Shown: positions 17,481-26,293, counted from the stretch's first letter. The stretch: 64,000 nt of DNA from an uncultured Clostridia bacterium (GCA_934621505.1 CAKTUU010000008.1:1-64000); one strand, 5' to 3'. Program-made: numbers and translations. Notes: generated from the sequence alone by a model not told the origin.

Positions 17481-18689
17481 TTATTCAGCCTTCTGGGTCA
17501 GGGTCGCCCAATCCAGATTGGCCCAATCAGGCTCGGTCTTGGCTTCGGAAGCGTCGGCCCAGTAGAAGCCCAGGTTGGTCATGATGTTGGTCCACTCCGC
17601 GGAGTGAGCGCCCACATACTCGGCGTAGGTCATATCGGTGCCTTCCACCTTGTTCAGAGCAAAGTTCTTGATCTGATAGATGGCGGGAATCTCGTCGCCG
17701 TAGATTTCCTTGGCGGCAGCCTGGTTGCAGGGGAAGGAGTCGAACTCATCGCTCCAGGCAGCCTGCACTTCGGCGGAGCCGAACCACTCGGCAAAGGCCT
17801 TCACGGCAGCGGTTTCTTCCTCGGTGCGGCCCTCGCGGTTCAGCACGCCCAGGTACTCGGCAATGTAATAGGTGCCGTCGTCGATGTCCACCAGCGCCCA
17901 GTTTTCAGGCTCGGTGGTGCCCTTCAGGGGATGATCGCTGCCGGAAGCGGCGTCGTCCACCTTTCCGTACAGAGAGGAGGAATAGAAGCTGGACACCTGT
18001 ACGTCGCCCTTGTTCAGGGGATCAAAGCCGTACTTGTAGTCGTCGCCGCCGCTGATGCCGCCGGCGCAGTAGGCCCACAGGGTCTTCCAGCCTTCCACGC
18101 TGATGCCGCCGGCAGGGCTGGTGGGATCGGTGAAGGGATACAGCATGGCGCTGTTGATGTTGGCGTTGGTGGTGCCGCCCACCTTGTTCTGGCGATACCA
18201 GGTATAGCCGCAGTTCACCACGTCGGCCCAGTGCTGGAAGTGCAGTTCCTTGCCGTTGGTGCCCAGCTCGTCGGTGCGGTACAGCATCAGCACGTTCTGG
18301 ATAACCAGACCATAGGCCTTGCCGTCATACTTGTATTCGCCCACTTCGTCGGCCCAGGTGGGGGTCCAGTCGGCGATGGACAGGTTCTCGTAGGTGCCGC
18401 CGATCACCTGAGACCAGCGGGTTTCGTTCAAACCGAACAGGATGTCGCCATCCTTCTTTTCGTTGGCGGCCTGAATGGCGGCGGTGTCGCCGGAGATGAC
18501 GCTGTTGTCGTCAATGCTGATGGTGAAGCCGGCTTCCTTGGCGGCGTTGATCAGCCAGGTGGTACGCTCGGTGGAGTTGGAGTTGGAGTAGATGCGGATG
18601 GTGTAGCCGGAATAGTCCTCGGCAGACGCAAAGCTGCACAGGCTTAGAACCAGCACCAGCGCAAGAACAACGGAAAGAACCTTTTTCAT
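17481..18689 (-). CDS. ABC transporter substrate-binding protein (cluster of iron/putrescine/phosphonate binders)
   Basis: A 402-residue exported protein. ATG 18689 follows AAGGAGG. The signal peptide (MKKVLSVVLALVLVLSLCSFASA) ends in ASA; the Cys inside it is not in a lipobox context. The mature part opens YTIRIYSNSNSTER, the first strand of type-2 periplasmic binding folds, and has the DILFGLNE and MLYRTDEL segments seen in ferric-iron and related binders. It heads the operon with ATPase and permease. The ligand cannot be read from sequence. Confidence 0.87.
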   Translation of the reverse strand: MKKVLSVVLALVLVLSLCSFASAEDYSGYTIRIYSNSNSTERTTWLINAAKEAGFTISIDDNSVISGDTAAIQAANEKKDGDILFGLNETRWSQVIGGTYENLSIADWTPTWADEVGEYKYDGKAYGLVIQNVLMLYRTDELGTNGKELHFQHWADVVNCGYTWYRQNKVGGTTNANINSAMLYPFTDPTSPAGGISVEGWKTLWAYCAGGISGGDDYKYGFDPLNKGDVQVSSFYSSSLYGKVDDAASGSDHPLKGTTEPENWALVDIDDGTYYIAEYLGVLNREGRTEEETAAVKAFAEWFGSAEVQAAWSDEFDSFPCNQAAAKEIYGDEIPAIYQIKNFALNKVEGTDMTYAEYVGAHSAEWTNIMTNLGFYWADASEAKTEPDWANLDWATLTQKAE

Positions 18690-18746
18690 GCAGGGTAGCC
18701 TCCTTGTTGTTGCTTGAAGATTGTAATTCCCTCACAGGGTTTATAT

Positions 18747-18775
18747 AGTATACCACAATGTTAAATCAATGTCAA
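18747..18775 (-). promoter_or_regulatory. Promoter of the ABC importer operon
   Basis: Minus strand TTGACA (18770-18775), 17 bases, TATACT (18747-18752), about 57 bases before the binding-protein start. Confidence 0.88.
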
Positions 18776-18876
18776 AGGTTTGCATGGGCTTTTTGGTATG
18801 TTTTTTTCTTTATCTCACAAAAGAGAAGCATGGCGTTTTTTCCCATTCAACGGCACGGCCCAAAGAGCGTCGCCGG

Positions 18877-19779
18877 TTATTCCTTGATGGTTCCGCGGGT
18901 TTCGTTATAATATTTGACAATTTCCCGCAGCATCTCCGTCTGCTCGAAGGTTTTGGGATAAACGATGTTGTTTTCCCGCATCATGCTCAGGTTTTCAATG
19001 GGCAGCACCGCTATTTTTTTCTTCTTCAATTCGTCCAGACAGGCGCTCTTGGCCAGCACCGACACGCCGAAGCCGCGGCGGATCAAATCCTTGATGGTGG
19101 CGATGTTGTTTACCTCCAGCACCACGTTAAAATCCTCGATGCTGAGGTTCTGGCTTTCCAGCGAGCTGACAAACAGGTTGCGGGTATTGGAATCCGGCAG
19201 GCGCAGAATCATCTTTTCCTTTTTTAATTCGTTAATGGTGACCATGCTTTTTTTCGCCAGAGGATGGTCCGGGGCCACGGCCAGCACCAGATAGTCCGTA
19301 TCCAGCATCAGGTATTTTAAATCCGGGTCGTTGATGCGCCCTTCCACAATGGCAAAGTCCAGCTCGTAGCTTTTCAGCTTGTCATACAGGTTGGGCAGCG
19401 TATCGGTCAGCATTTTAATGGATACCCCGTCGTGGACGGATACATATTTGGCCAGCGCCTCGGCAATGGTGTTGCTTTCCGCCGTGTGGGTAATGCCCAC
19501 GGTAACAGCGGTGAGCCGCAGGGTTTCGCTGGTCAGGTCCCGACGCAGGCGGGCTTCCAGGGACAGCATTCGCCGGGCGTATTTAATCACCGTTTCCCCT
19601 TCCCGTGTCACATGCAGCTCGTTATGCACCCGGTCAAAGATTTTAACGCCCAGTTCCTCCTCCAACGCGTGGACGTGGTGGCTGATGGCAGGCTGCGTCA
19701 ACATCAGCGCCGCGGCCGCTTTGGTAAAGCTGCCGGTTTCCGCGACCTTGATCAGCGAATGAAGTTTGGGATCAATCAC
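18877..19779 (-). CDS. LysR family transcriptional regulator
   Basis: A 300-residue LTTR. The N-terminal winged helix holds VAETGSFTKAAAALMLTQPAISHHVHALEEELG, followed by the effector domain (VTVGITHTAESNTI onward, about residue 85). GTG 19779 has AAGGAGG at ideal spacing; a TTG seven codons upstream overlaps that site, so GTG is preferred. A TATAAT box (19812-19817, minus strand) lies just upstream. It sits directly upstream of the ABC importer on the same strand and may control it. Confidence 0.9.
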   Translation of the reverse strand: MIDPKLHSLIKVAETGSFTKAAAALMLTQPAISHHVHALEEELGVKIFDRVHNELHVTREGETVIKYARRMLSLEARLRRDLTSETLRLTAVTVGITHTAESNTIAEALAKYVSVHDGVSIKMLTDTLPNLYDKLKSYELDFAIVEGRINDPDLKYLMLDTDYLVLAVAPDHPLAKKSMVTINELKKEKMILRLPDSNTRNLFVSSLESQNLSIEDFNVVLEVNNIATIKDLIRRGFGVSVLAKSACLDELKKKKIAVLPIENLSMMRENNIVYPKTFEQTEMLREIVKYYNETRGTIKE

Positions 19780-19826
19780 CGCGCCATCCTCCTTATCCAA
19801 AATTTGACCTGATTATAACACAAATT

Positions 19827-21233
19827 TTACAAAGAAGCTACAGGACAATGCTGGGTCTGGGGCGCGTCCTCCACATATTTGCGCAGGAAGGGCACCGCCA
19901 TAAACACCGCCGCCGCGCAGCACAGCACGTCGGCCACGGGAGTAGCCCATACCACGCCGTACAGGGGAAACAGCCGTCCCAGCGCAAACATCAGCGGAAT
20001 ATCCAGCACGCCCTTGCGCATGGTGGCCAGCAAAAACGACCGCTTGCTTTCCCCCACCGCCTGAAAGAAGGAAATAAACGAATACGCGCAGGCGGAGAAC
20101 GGACCGCCCAGACACAGAATGCGCAGGCAGGCCATGCCGTAGCTTTCCGCGCCGGATCCGCTGCGGATAAACACATCCACCAGCGGACGGGCCAGGGTCA
20201 GGCTCATCACCATGCACAGCGCCGCCAGGGTGATGGACGCCAGGCAGGACAGCCGGACGCTGTCCCGCAGGCGCTTGTGGTTTTTCGCGCCAAAGCTGTA
20301 GCTGATCAGCGGCAGCACACCCTGGGTCATGCCGCGTACAATGCAGTGGGCCAGCATGTTGATTTTTTTGGCTACCCCAACGCCGGCCTGCACCGCCGTG
20401 CCGTAGTCGGACAGCAGGTTATCCATGGTGGCGTAGGATACGTTCTCCAGCAGGGTCATGGCGCAGGCGGGCAGGCCGATGGACAGCACCCTGCCGGGAA
20501 TGCCGCCCCGCAGCGCATGGCGGGTGGGCTTTAATTGCAGCACCGTATGGTGACGGCGGCGGAAAATGACCAGCAGGAAATAGACGGTAGCCAGCAGGTT
20601 GGACAGCGCCGTGGCAATGGCCACGCTCAGGGGTTCCATGCCCTTGGGCATAATCACCAGCATAAACAGCGGGTCCAGCGCGATGTTCAAAATGCCGCCC
20701 ATGGCCACGCCCAGTCCCGCCTGGGCGCTGTGCCCCTCCGACCGCAGCAGGTGGGCCAGCAGGCTGTTCAGGCTGGTGACCAGACCGCCCACGCCTACAG
20801 TGCAAAGCAGGTAGCCCCGGGCGTATTCATGCACCGCCGGGTCCACGCCGCCCAGCAGGTTCACATACACATCCACCAGCAGGATGCACAGCAGGGAATA
20901 CAGCAGCGTTACGGCTATGCAGCCCCAAAAGGCGAAGGAGGCGGCGTAGCCCGCCCGGTCCCGCTGGTGGTTGCCCAGCTGGCGGGCAATGACGCTGGCG
21001 CCGCCCACGCCAAACAAATTGGCAATGGCGGACAGAATCATAAACGCGGGCATGCACACGGTAACAGCGGTGAGCATGTTGTCATTGCCGGTCAGGCCGA
21101 TAAAAAAGGTGTCGGCCAGGTTGTACACCACCAGAATGATCTGCCCGATAATGGTGGGCAGGGCCAGCCGCACAATGGCCTCCGGCACCGGGCATTCCGC
21201 AAAAATGGATTCCTTATTCTTCAAGCGCGTCAT
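19827..21233 (-). CDS. MATE family multidrug/metabolite exporter
   Basis: A 468-residue transporter with twelve predicted membrane helices in two repeats. Family features include LALPTIIGQIILVVYNLADTFFIG near the N-terminus, GVGGASVIARQLG in the first half and SYSFGAKNHKRLRDSV in the second. These proteins expel cationic drugs or metabolites using Na+ or H+ gradients. ATG 21233 follows AAAGGAGGG. Its leader carries a terminator only 25 bases before the ribosome site, with competing upstream pairings, so expression is probably controlled by attenuation. Confidence 0.93.
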   Translation of the reverse strand: MTRLKNKESIFAECPVPEAIVRLALPTIIGQIILVVYNLADTFFIGLTGNDNMLTAVTVCMPAFMILSAIANLFGVGGASVIARQLGNHQRDRAGYAASFAFWGCIAVTLLYSLLCILLVDVYVNLLGGVDPAVHEYARGYLLCTVGVGGLVTSLNSLLAHLLRSEGHSAQAGLGVAMGGILNIALDPLFMLVIMPKGMEPLSVAIATALSNLLATVYFLLVIFRRRHHTVLQLKPTRHALRGGIPGRVLSIGLPACAMTLLENVSYATMDNLLSDYGTAVQAGVGVAKKINMLAHCIVRGMTQGVLPLISYSFGAKNHKRLRDSVRLSCLASITLAALCMVMSLTLARPLVDVFIRSGSGAESYGMACLRILCLGGPFSACAYSFISFFQAVGESKRSFLLATMRKGVLDIPLMFALGRLFPLYGVVWATPVADVLCCAAAVFMAVPFLRKYVEDAPQTQHCPVASL

Positions 21234-21270
21234 CGCTGAATCCCTCCTTTATCTTTTCTGACGGTATGAT

Positions 21271-21448
21271 AAAAAAACGTGCAAGCCGCCGGGCTGCCAG
21301 GCAGCGCCGCCCTCCTGCACGAAAACAAAGGCCGCTGTTCGCTTTTCAGCCAACAGCCCGCGGTCTTCGTGCCGGAAAAAACCGGTTTATCCGTCTAAGT
21401 TCCCGCATCCGGCACACATCCTTTCGTCATCCTGTTTCATTTACGGAT
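21271..21448 (-). promoter_or_regulatory. Attenuator-like leader of the MATE gene (riboswitch candidate)
   Basis: On the minus strand the transcript should begin near 21448. Three mutually exclusive pairings are visible: (i) GTGCCGG (21409-21415) with CCGGCAC (21369-21375); (ii) GCACGAA (21366-21372) with TTCGTGC (21317-21323); (iii) the long terminator CGTGCA...TGCACG with inner GCTGCC/GGCAGC (21278-21321), followed by seven U (21271-21277). Pairing (ii) shares bases with both others, so it can act as antiterminator. No known riboswitch consensus is recognised. A 17-codon ORF (MKQDDERMCAGCGNLDG) in the leader could be a leader peptide but has no clear ribosome site. Confidence 0.6.
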
Positions 21449-21454
21449 AGCGTC

Positions 21455-21483
21455 ATTATATGCGGCGGCAGATACCAGCGCAA
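21455..21483 (-). promoter_or_regulatory. Promoter of the MATE leader
   Basis: Minus strand TTGCGC (21478-21483), 17 bases, TATAAT (21455-21460). Gives an untranslated leader of about 215 bases. Confidence 0.72.
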
Positions 21484-21556
21484 ATTAACTTTCTCTTGGA
21501 CCCTATAAAGAATGCTTATATTCTAACCAAATGTCCATAAGAACGTGCAAAAAGAA

Positions 21557-21591
21557 ACGGAATGCCATAACAAACCGTTATAGCATCCCGT
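21557..21591 (-). terminator. Terminator of the BceRSAB-type operon
   Basis: A 15-pair stem with two G-U pairs (arms 21557-21571 and 21577-21591) followed on the minus strand by TTCTTTTT. It ends six bases after the small membrane-protein gene. Confidence 0.88.
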
Positions 21592-21596
21592 CCAAA

Positions 21597-21764
21597 TTAG
21601 AATAAGTCTTTTGAACAGACGTTTCCTTTGATACGTTGTGCCCATCTGTCTCCCAGATTAAACAGGCACAGGCCGCAGCTGAGCAGCAGGCTGGAAGGCA
21701 AAATCAGCATGACGCACAGCCCAAAGAACAGCCAGAACACCGCGCCGGATAAAACCCTTCGCAT
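21597..21764 (-). CDS. Small membrane protein (55 aa) at the end of the Bce-type operon
   Basis: A 55-codon frame too short for usual cut-offs. ATG 21764 lies 13 bases past the permease stop and is preceded by AGAGGAGCG. The product starts MRRVLSGAVFWLFFGLCVML and continues with a hydrophobic, Leu- and Cys-rich stretch to about residue 35, then a basic tail. One long or two short membrane helices are likely. The stop at 21597-21599 lies just before the operon terminator. I do not recognise a family; position suggests an accessory to the ABC permease. Confidence 0.6.
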   Translation of the reverse strand: MRRVLSGAVFWLFFGLCVMLILPSSLLLSCGLCLFNLGDRWAQRIKGNVCSKDLF

Positions 21765-21776
21765 ATCCCGCTCCTC

Positions 21777-23750
21777 TCATTCGCTGACGATTTTTTCATA
21801 CACGCGGGAGGTAAACAGGTACACGCCGCCATACAGCAGGGCAAACAGCGTCACGCTGCCCAGCGCGCACAGGGCCATCAGCTTTACGTTGGTCATGGCC
21901 AGGGCCCGCATCATGGTAACAATGCCGGGGAAGGCCGCCGCGATGTGCAGCGCCGCCGCCGCCAGCGGCAGGAAGAACACCCACACGATCTGGGACGATA
22001 CGCTTCTGCGAATTTCCGCCTGGCTGAGGCCCACCTTGCGCATAATGCGGTAGCGCTCCCGGTCCTCGTAGCCCTCGGTAATCTGCTTATAATACATAAT
22101 CAGCACCATGGCCATCAGGAACAGCACGCTCAGGAACAGGCCCACAAACAGCAGGCCGCCGTACAGCTCCAACTCGTCATTCCAAAGGGCGGGCCGGCTG
22201 CGGATGTGCCGCAGACCCATATTCTCATCCAGCCGTTTCATCAGCCGGTCCGCCGCGTCCACAATCTGCCGGTCTGTCGCGCCGGGCAGGCTCAGCCACA
22301 GGGTGGTGCGTATGCTGGAAGCGTTCTCCCGGTAAGTTTCCTGCTGGCGCTGGAAGGCCCAGCGCACCACGTCCATGTCCTTCACCACCAGAAAGCAGGT
22401 ATTGTACATGCTCACCAGCGCGGAGCCTGTATCCAGCTGGTCCGCAATGCGTTTTTTCACCGTAAAGGTACGGTCAAACAGGGTCAGCGTGTCCTCCGGG
22501 TGGCTGTCCCGGTAATCCTCCAGCAAAATCTGGTTTTCCTCCAGGGTTTCGTTCTGCCCGAAGGACCGGTTATAATCCTCCAAAGGCAGCAGATACAACA
22601 CGGCGGGGGTGCGCACCAGCATCAGGTCGTTTCCGGCCACTGCCTCCGCCGTGTAGGCATCGCCGTTCTGAAAGGCGGTAAAGCTCAAAAAGCGGTAGAC
22701 AACCGTATCGCCCCGTTTCAGGCCGTCCCTGTCCAGCTCCTGGTCCACCACGTCCAGCAGATCATCCGGGGCGTTTTCCAGGGTATCGATGCTGATATCC
22801 CCCCTCAGTTGCTGGTTCAGGATATCCTCCATGCTCCACCACAGGGACGTGGTGGAAAACACCATCACCAGCACCATGGTCAGCAGAATGCAGATATTGG
22901 CCAGACCAACGGCGTTTTGCTTCATGCGGTACACCATGCCGGATACGCTGATAAAATGACTGGGCTGGTAGTAATACCGCCTGCTGCGCTTCAGCAGCTT
23001 CAGCACGGTAATGCTGCCGGAGGTAAACAGCAGGTAGGTGCCCGCAATGACCAGCAGCACGGCAAAAAAGAAAACAAAGATCATGGTGGCGGAATCCTTG
23101 ACCATAATGCTCAGCCAGTAGCCCGCGCCCAGACAGACCACGCCCAGCAGGGTCAGCAACCACTTGTTGCGGGGTTCCTTTTCCCCAACGCTGCCGCCGT
23201 GCAGCAGTTCAATGGGGTCGGCCCGCCATACCTGGCGGACGGCGTTCAGCAGCGTAAGCGCAAACACCAGACTGATCAAAAACGCCGTCAGCCAAAGGAC
23301 CTCACCGGACACATAGAAGCCCAGGGCCACGCTTTTGCCCAGCAGCTTGCCCAGCGCCAGGTGCATCAGCTTGTCCAGCAGGACGCCCAGACCCAGCCCC
23401 GCGCCCAGGCTGACCAGCCACAGAAAGGCCGTCTCCCACCAGATGACCCGGGCCAGATGCTTGCGCTCCATGCCCAGCACCATGTACAGGCCAAATTCCT
23501 TTTTGCGGCGCTTCATCAAAAAGCTGTTGGTATAAAACAGAAAGATAAACGCGAACAGCGTGGTGACAAACAGGCCCAGGCTGAGGGAAAAGCCCAGGGT
23601 AGAGCCTTCCAGCTCCGGATTCTTTTTCAGCGAAGCCATGATGTACAGCATGGCTGTGGTCACCACGGCGGTCAGCATATAGGGGTAATAGATTTTTCCG
23701 TTTTTGCGAATGCCCGTCAGGGCCAGCCGGGCGAAAAGTCCCTTACGCAT
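21777..23750 (-). CDS. FtsX-type ABC permease, BceB-like
   Basis: A 657-residue permease of the peptide-antibiotic detoxification type. It has the BceB layout: N-terminal helix (YPYMLTAVVTTAMLYIM), a group of helices to about residue 300, a large extracytoplasmic domain (about 310-520) and C-terminal helices with KVGLSQAEIRRSVSSQIVWVF. In this family the external domain senses bacitracin-like or lantibiotic complexes and signals to the partner kinase. The start overlaps the ATPase gene by eight bases, so the two are coupled. Confidence 0.9.
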   Translation of the reverse strand: MRKGLFARLALTGIRKNGKIYYPYMLTAVVTTAMLYIMASLKKNPELEGSTLGFSLSLGLFVTTLFAFIFLFYTNSFLMKRRKKEFGLYMVLGMERKHLARVIWWETAFLWLVSLGAGLGLGVLLDKLMHLALGKLLGKSVALGFYVSGEVLWLTAFLISLVFALTLLNAVRQVWRADPIELLHGGSVGEKEPRNKWLLTLLGVVCLGAGYWLSIMVKDSATMIFVFFFAVLLVIAGTYLLFTSGSITVLKLLKRSRRYYYQPSHFISVSGMVYRMKQNAVGLANICILLTMVLVMVFSTTSLWWSMEDILNQQLRGDISIDTLENAPDDLLDVVDQELDRDGLKRGDTVVYRFLSFTAFQNGDAYTAEAVAGNDLMLVRTPAVLYLLPLEDYNRSFGQNETLEENQILLEDYRDSHPEDTLTLFDRTFTVKKRIADQLDTGSALVSMYNTCFLVVKDMDVVRWAFQRQQETYRENASSIRTTLWLSLPGATDRQIVDAADRLMKRLDENMGLRHIRSRPALWNDELELYGGLLFVGLFLSVLFLMAMVLIMYYKQITEGYEDRERYRIMRKVGLSQAEIRRSVSSQIVWVFFLPLAAAALHIAAAFPGIVTMMRALAMTNVKLMALCALGSVTLFALLYGGVYLFTSRVYEKIVSE

Positions 23751-24510
23751 GGCTTACGCCTCCCGTGGTCAGGGCGGTCAGCGTGTCGCTGATGCGCTGG
23801 TACAGGTTTTCCGGCCCCTCGTCGCCCCGGTACAGCTGGTGGAACACCTCGCCATCCTTAATAAACAGCACCCGCCGCGCGTGGCTGGCGGCCTTGACGG
23901 AGTGGGTGACCATCAGCAGGGTCTGACCGCTGTCGTTAATGTCGCCAAACAGGCGCAGCAGGCTGTCGGTGGACCGGCTGTCCAGCGCGCCGGTAGGCTC
24001 GTCCGCCAGGATGATCTTGGGCCCGGCAATCAGCGCCCTGGCCACGGCCGCCCGCTGCTTCTGGCCGCCGCTGACCTCGTAGGGGTATTTGCTCAGCAGC
24101 GCCGTAATGCCCAGCCGCTCGGCAATGGGGGCCAGCAGCCCGTCCATCTTCTGCCAGGGCTCGCCCCGCAGCACCAGGGGCAGGAGAATGTTGTCCCGCA
24201 GGCTGAAGGTATCCAGCAGGTTAAAGTCCTGAAACACAAAGCCCAAATGATCCCGGCGGAACGCGGACAGTTCCTTTTCACTAACGGCGGTAAGCTCCCG
24301 TCCATCCAGCCGCACCACGCCCCGGGTGGGCTTATCCAGCGCGGCCAGAATGTTCAGCAGCGTGGTTTTGCCGCTGCCGCTTTCCCCCATGATGGCTACA
24401 TATTCGCCTTTTTCCACGGTAAAGCTGACGTCGCTCAGGGCCTGTACCCGGTTTTGCCCAAACCGGGTGGTGTAAATTTTTTGAATGTGTTCTACTTCCA
24501 ATAGCGCCAT
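23743..24510 (-). CDS. ABC ATP-binding protein, BceA-like
   Basis: A 255-residue ATPase of the MacB/LolD/BceA class. Walker A GESGSGKTT (about residues 41-49), signature VSGGQKQRAAVARALI, Walker B IILADEPTGALD, and the switch His in MVTHSVKAA. GGGAGG precedes ATG 24510. With the downstream FtsX-type permease it forms the transporter of a BceRS-BceAB resistance module; both may be induced through the box upstream. Confidence 0.93.
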   Translation of the reverse strand: MALLEVEHIQKIYTTRFGQNRVQALSDVSFTVEKGEYVAIMGESGSGKTTLLNILAALDKPTRGVVRLDGRELTAVSEKELSAFRRDHLGFVFQDFNLLDTFSLRDNILLPLVLRGEPWQKMDGLLAPIAERLGITALLSKYPYEVSGGQKQRAAVARALIAGPKIILADEPTGALDSRSTDSLLRLFGDINDSGQTLLMVTHSVKAASHARRVLFIKDGEVFHQLYRGDEGPENLYQRISDTLTALTTGGVSHA

Positions 24511-24543
24511 ATGGCAGGCCTCCCTTTCTTGGTTACGGTGTAC

Positions 24544-24549
24544 AGCATA
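24544..24549 (-). promoter_or_regulatory. Extended -10 of the bceAB-type promoter
   Basis: TGGTATGCT on the minus strand gives an extended -10 (hexamer 24544-24549) with no good -35. That is typical of an activator-dependent promoter and fits the BceR-like box about 60-70 bases upstream. Confidence 0.55.
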
Positions 24550-24583
24550 CCATCAGGGCAGCCCCGCCTGCCATTGCATCCCC

Positions 24584-24617
24584 TTACATTTGGGCGGCGT
24601 GTCTTACATTTTTGTCA
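24584..24617 (-). promoter_or_regulatory. BceR-type response-regulator binding site
   Basis: TGACA-AAAA-TGTAA (24604-24617, minus strand) matches the known TNACA-N4-TGTAA consensus of BceR-like regulators. A second TGTAA half site lies 20 bases downstream (24584-24588), two helical turns away. The box overlaps the stop codon of the kinase gene. Confidence 0.72.
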
Positions 24618-25604
24618 CGATGCCGGGTCCACCGCCTCCCGGGCCAGGCTTACCGTCACCCTTGTGCCCCTGCTCACCTGGGATTCAATGTGAATCCCGT
24701 GTCCCAGCTTTTCCAGCACCCGCTTGCTCAGGTACAGGCCCAGCCCGGTGGCGTGCTTGTCCCGGCGGCCGTTCAGCCCCGTATAGCCATGGTCAAAGAT
24801 ACGGGGCAGATCCTCCGGCGCGATGCCGATGCCCGTATCCTCCACAATCAGGGTCTGGTTCGGCTCGTCCGCCCGCAGGGTCACTCCGCCCCGGACGGTG
24901 TATTTCACCGCGTTGGACAGCAGCTGATCCAGCACAAAGCCCAGCCATTTTTCATCCGTGACCACGGACAGGGTGGTGGGCTGATAGTTCAGCTTCAGCT
25001 TCTTTTGAATAAACAGGGGCCCGAACCGCCGGGCGCAGCGCAGCATGACGGCGTTTACATTGCAGGGACGCAGCACATAGTCGGTGGGGCCGCACAGCCG
25101 GTCGTACCCCAGCATCATTTCCACATACTGTTCCGTTTTCAGCAATTCCGCCGACAGGTCGGTAGGGCTGGCCGCTCCGCTTTGCAGCAGCAGCTTCATG
25201 GCAGAAATGGGCACCTTGATCTGGTGCGCCCACAGGGCGGTATACTCGTCCCGGTCCCGCTGGCGGCGGTCCGTTTCGTCCAGCGCCGCTTCCCGGGCCT
25301 GCGCGGTTTTCAGGGCCAGGGCGCGCCAGTCCTCCTCAAGCAGGGTGCGGGCGGGCGGCAGGCTGGCGTCGGTGGTCAGCGGGGGCATGGCCCGCAGGCG
25401 GCGGTGCAGCTTCATCTCCCGGCAAACGCCTATCCCCGTCCCAATCGCCCCCGCGCACAGGCACAGCAGGGCCGCGTACAGCATGCCCAGCAGCGGCGCG
25501 CCGGTTAAATACCCCACCAGCAGGAAGATGCCCACCGCCGCCGCATACAGCGCCGCGCCGGGCAGGCGTTTTTTCAAGCAGCGTCCCAATCCGTCGTTTT
25601 TCAT
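24615..25604 (-). CDS. Intramembrane-sensing histidine kinase, BceS-like
   Basis: A 329-residue kinase with two closely spaced membrane helices (about 17-34 and 38-60) and almost no external loop, typical of kinases that sense through their ABC transporter. The phospho-acceptor His is H127 in ALWAHQIKVPIS. The ATPase domain shows the N box DQLLSNAVKYT, G1 IVEDTGIGI and G2 GLGLYLSK. ATG 25604 overlaps the response-regulator stop (ATGA). Confidence 0.92.
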   Translation of the reverse strand: MKNDGLGRCLKKRLPGAALYAAAVGIFLLVGYLTGAPLLGMLYAALLCLCAGAIGTGIGVCREMKLHRRLRAMPPLTTDASLPPARTLLEEDWRALALKTAQAREAALDETDRRQRDRDEYTALWAHQIKVPISAMKLLLQSGAASPTDLSAELLKTEQYVEMMLGYDRLCGPTDYVLRPCNVNAVMLRCARRFGPLFIQKKLKLNYQPTTLSVVTDEKWLGFVLDQLLSNAVKYTVRGGVTLRADEPNQTLIVEDTGIGIAPEDLPRIFDHGYTGLNGRRDKHATGLGLYLSKRVLEKLGHGIHIESQVSRGTRVTVSLAREAVDPAS

Positions 25605-26272
25605 GGAATGATATACCCCATTCCCTTTCGGGTGGCGATCAGCCCCGCCGCCCCCAGCGCGTCCAGCTTGCGGCGCAGCCGGGCGATGTTCACGCTCAAT
25701 GTGTTTTCATCCACAAAGGCATCCGTTTCCCACAGCCGGGCCATCAGCGTGTCCCGGCTGACGATCTGTCCCTTGTTTTCCAGCAGTACATGCAGGATGC
25801 GGCTTTCGTTGCGGGTCAGCTCCTCCCGCCTGCCCTGAAACGTAACCGACCCGTCCGCCGGGGCAAAAATCAAATCCCCATGGGTCAAAACCGTCTGCTG
25901 CCCGGCAAAATCGTAGGCCCGGCGCAAAAGCGCCTGCACCTTGGCCATCAGCACGCTCAAATCAAAGGGCTTGGACACAAAATCATCCGCCCCGGCGCTC
26001 AGGGCCATCAGGATGTTCATATTCTCCCCCGCCGAGGAAATAAACAAAATGGGCACGGTGCTGATTTTGCGTATCTCGCCGCACCAGTGATAGCCGTCAA
26101 AAAAGGGCAGGCTGATATCCATCAGCACCAGCTGAGGGTCGTAGGCGGCAAACTCCCGCAGCACATTGCCAAAATCCTGCACGCCCCGGGCTTCCAGGCC
26201 CCAGCGCTTCAGCTGCGCGGCCAGGGTTTCCGTAATCACCGGGTCATCCTCCACAATCAACACGCGGTACAT
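25601..26272 (-). CDS. OmpR/PhoB-type response regulator, BceR-like
   Basis: A 223-residue regulator. The receiver domain has acidic D9/D10, phospho-acceptor D52 (LVLMDISLPFFDG) and the conserved Lys in FVSKPFD. The C-terminal winged helix includes LTRNESRILHVLL and VDENTLSVNIARLRRKL. AAAGGAGGG precedes ATG 26272. It is the first gene of the module and probably acts at the TNACA-N4-TGTAA box upstream of the ABC genes. Confidence 0.94.
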   Translation of the reverse strand: MYRVLIVEDDPVITETLAAQLKRWGLEARGVQDFGNVLREFAAYDPQLVLMDISLPFFDGYHWCGEIRKISTVPILFISSAGENMNILMALSAGADDFVSKPFDLSVLMAKVQALLRRAYDFAGQQTVLTHGDLIFAPADGSVTFQGRREELTRNESRILHVLLENKGQIVSRDTLMARLWETDAFVDENTLSVNIARLRRKLDALGAAGLIATRKGMGYIIP

Positions 26273-26293
26273 GGCTGGCCCTCCTTTTTTTGT

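Noticed and set aside
21262..21540. Guanidine-I (ykkC) riboswitch upstream of the MATE gene
   Set aside because: ATAGGGTCC near 21500 recalled part of the motif, but it lies upstream of the promoter and the remaining conserved elements are absent.
21945..23792. 615-codon plus-strand frame
   Set aside because: Antisense shadow of the BceB-like permease.
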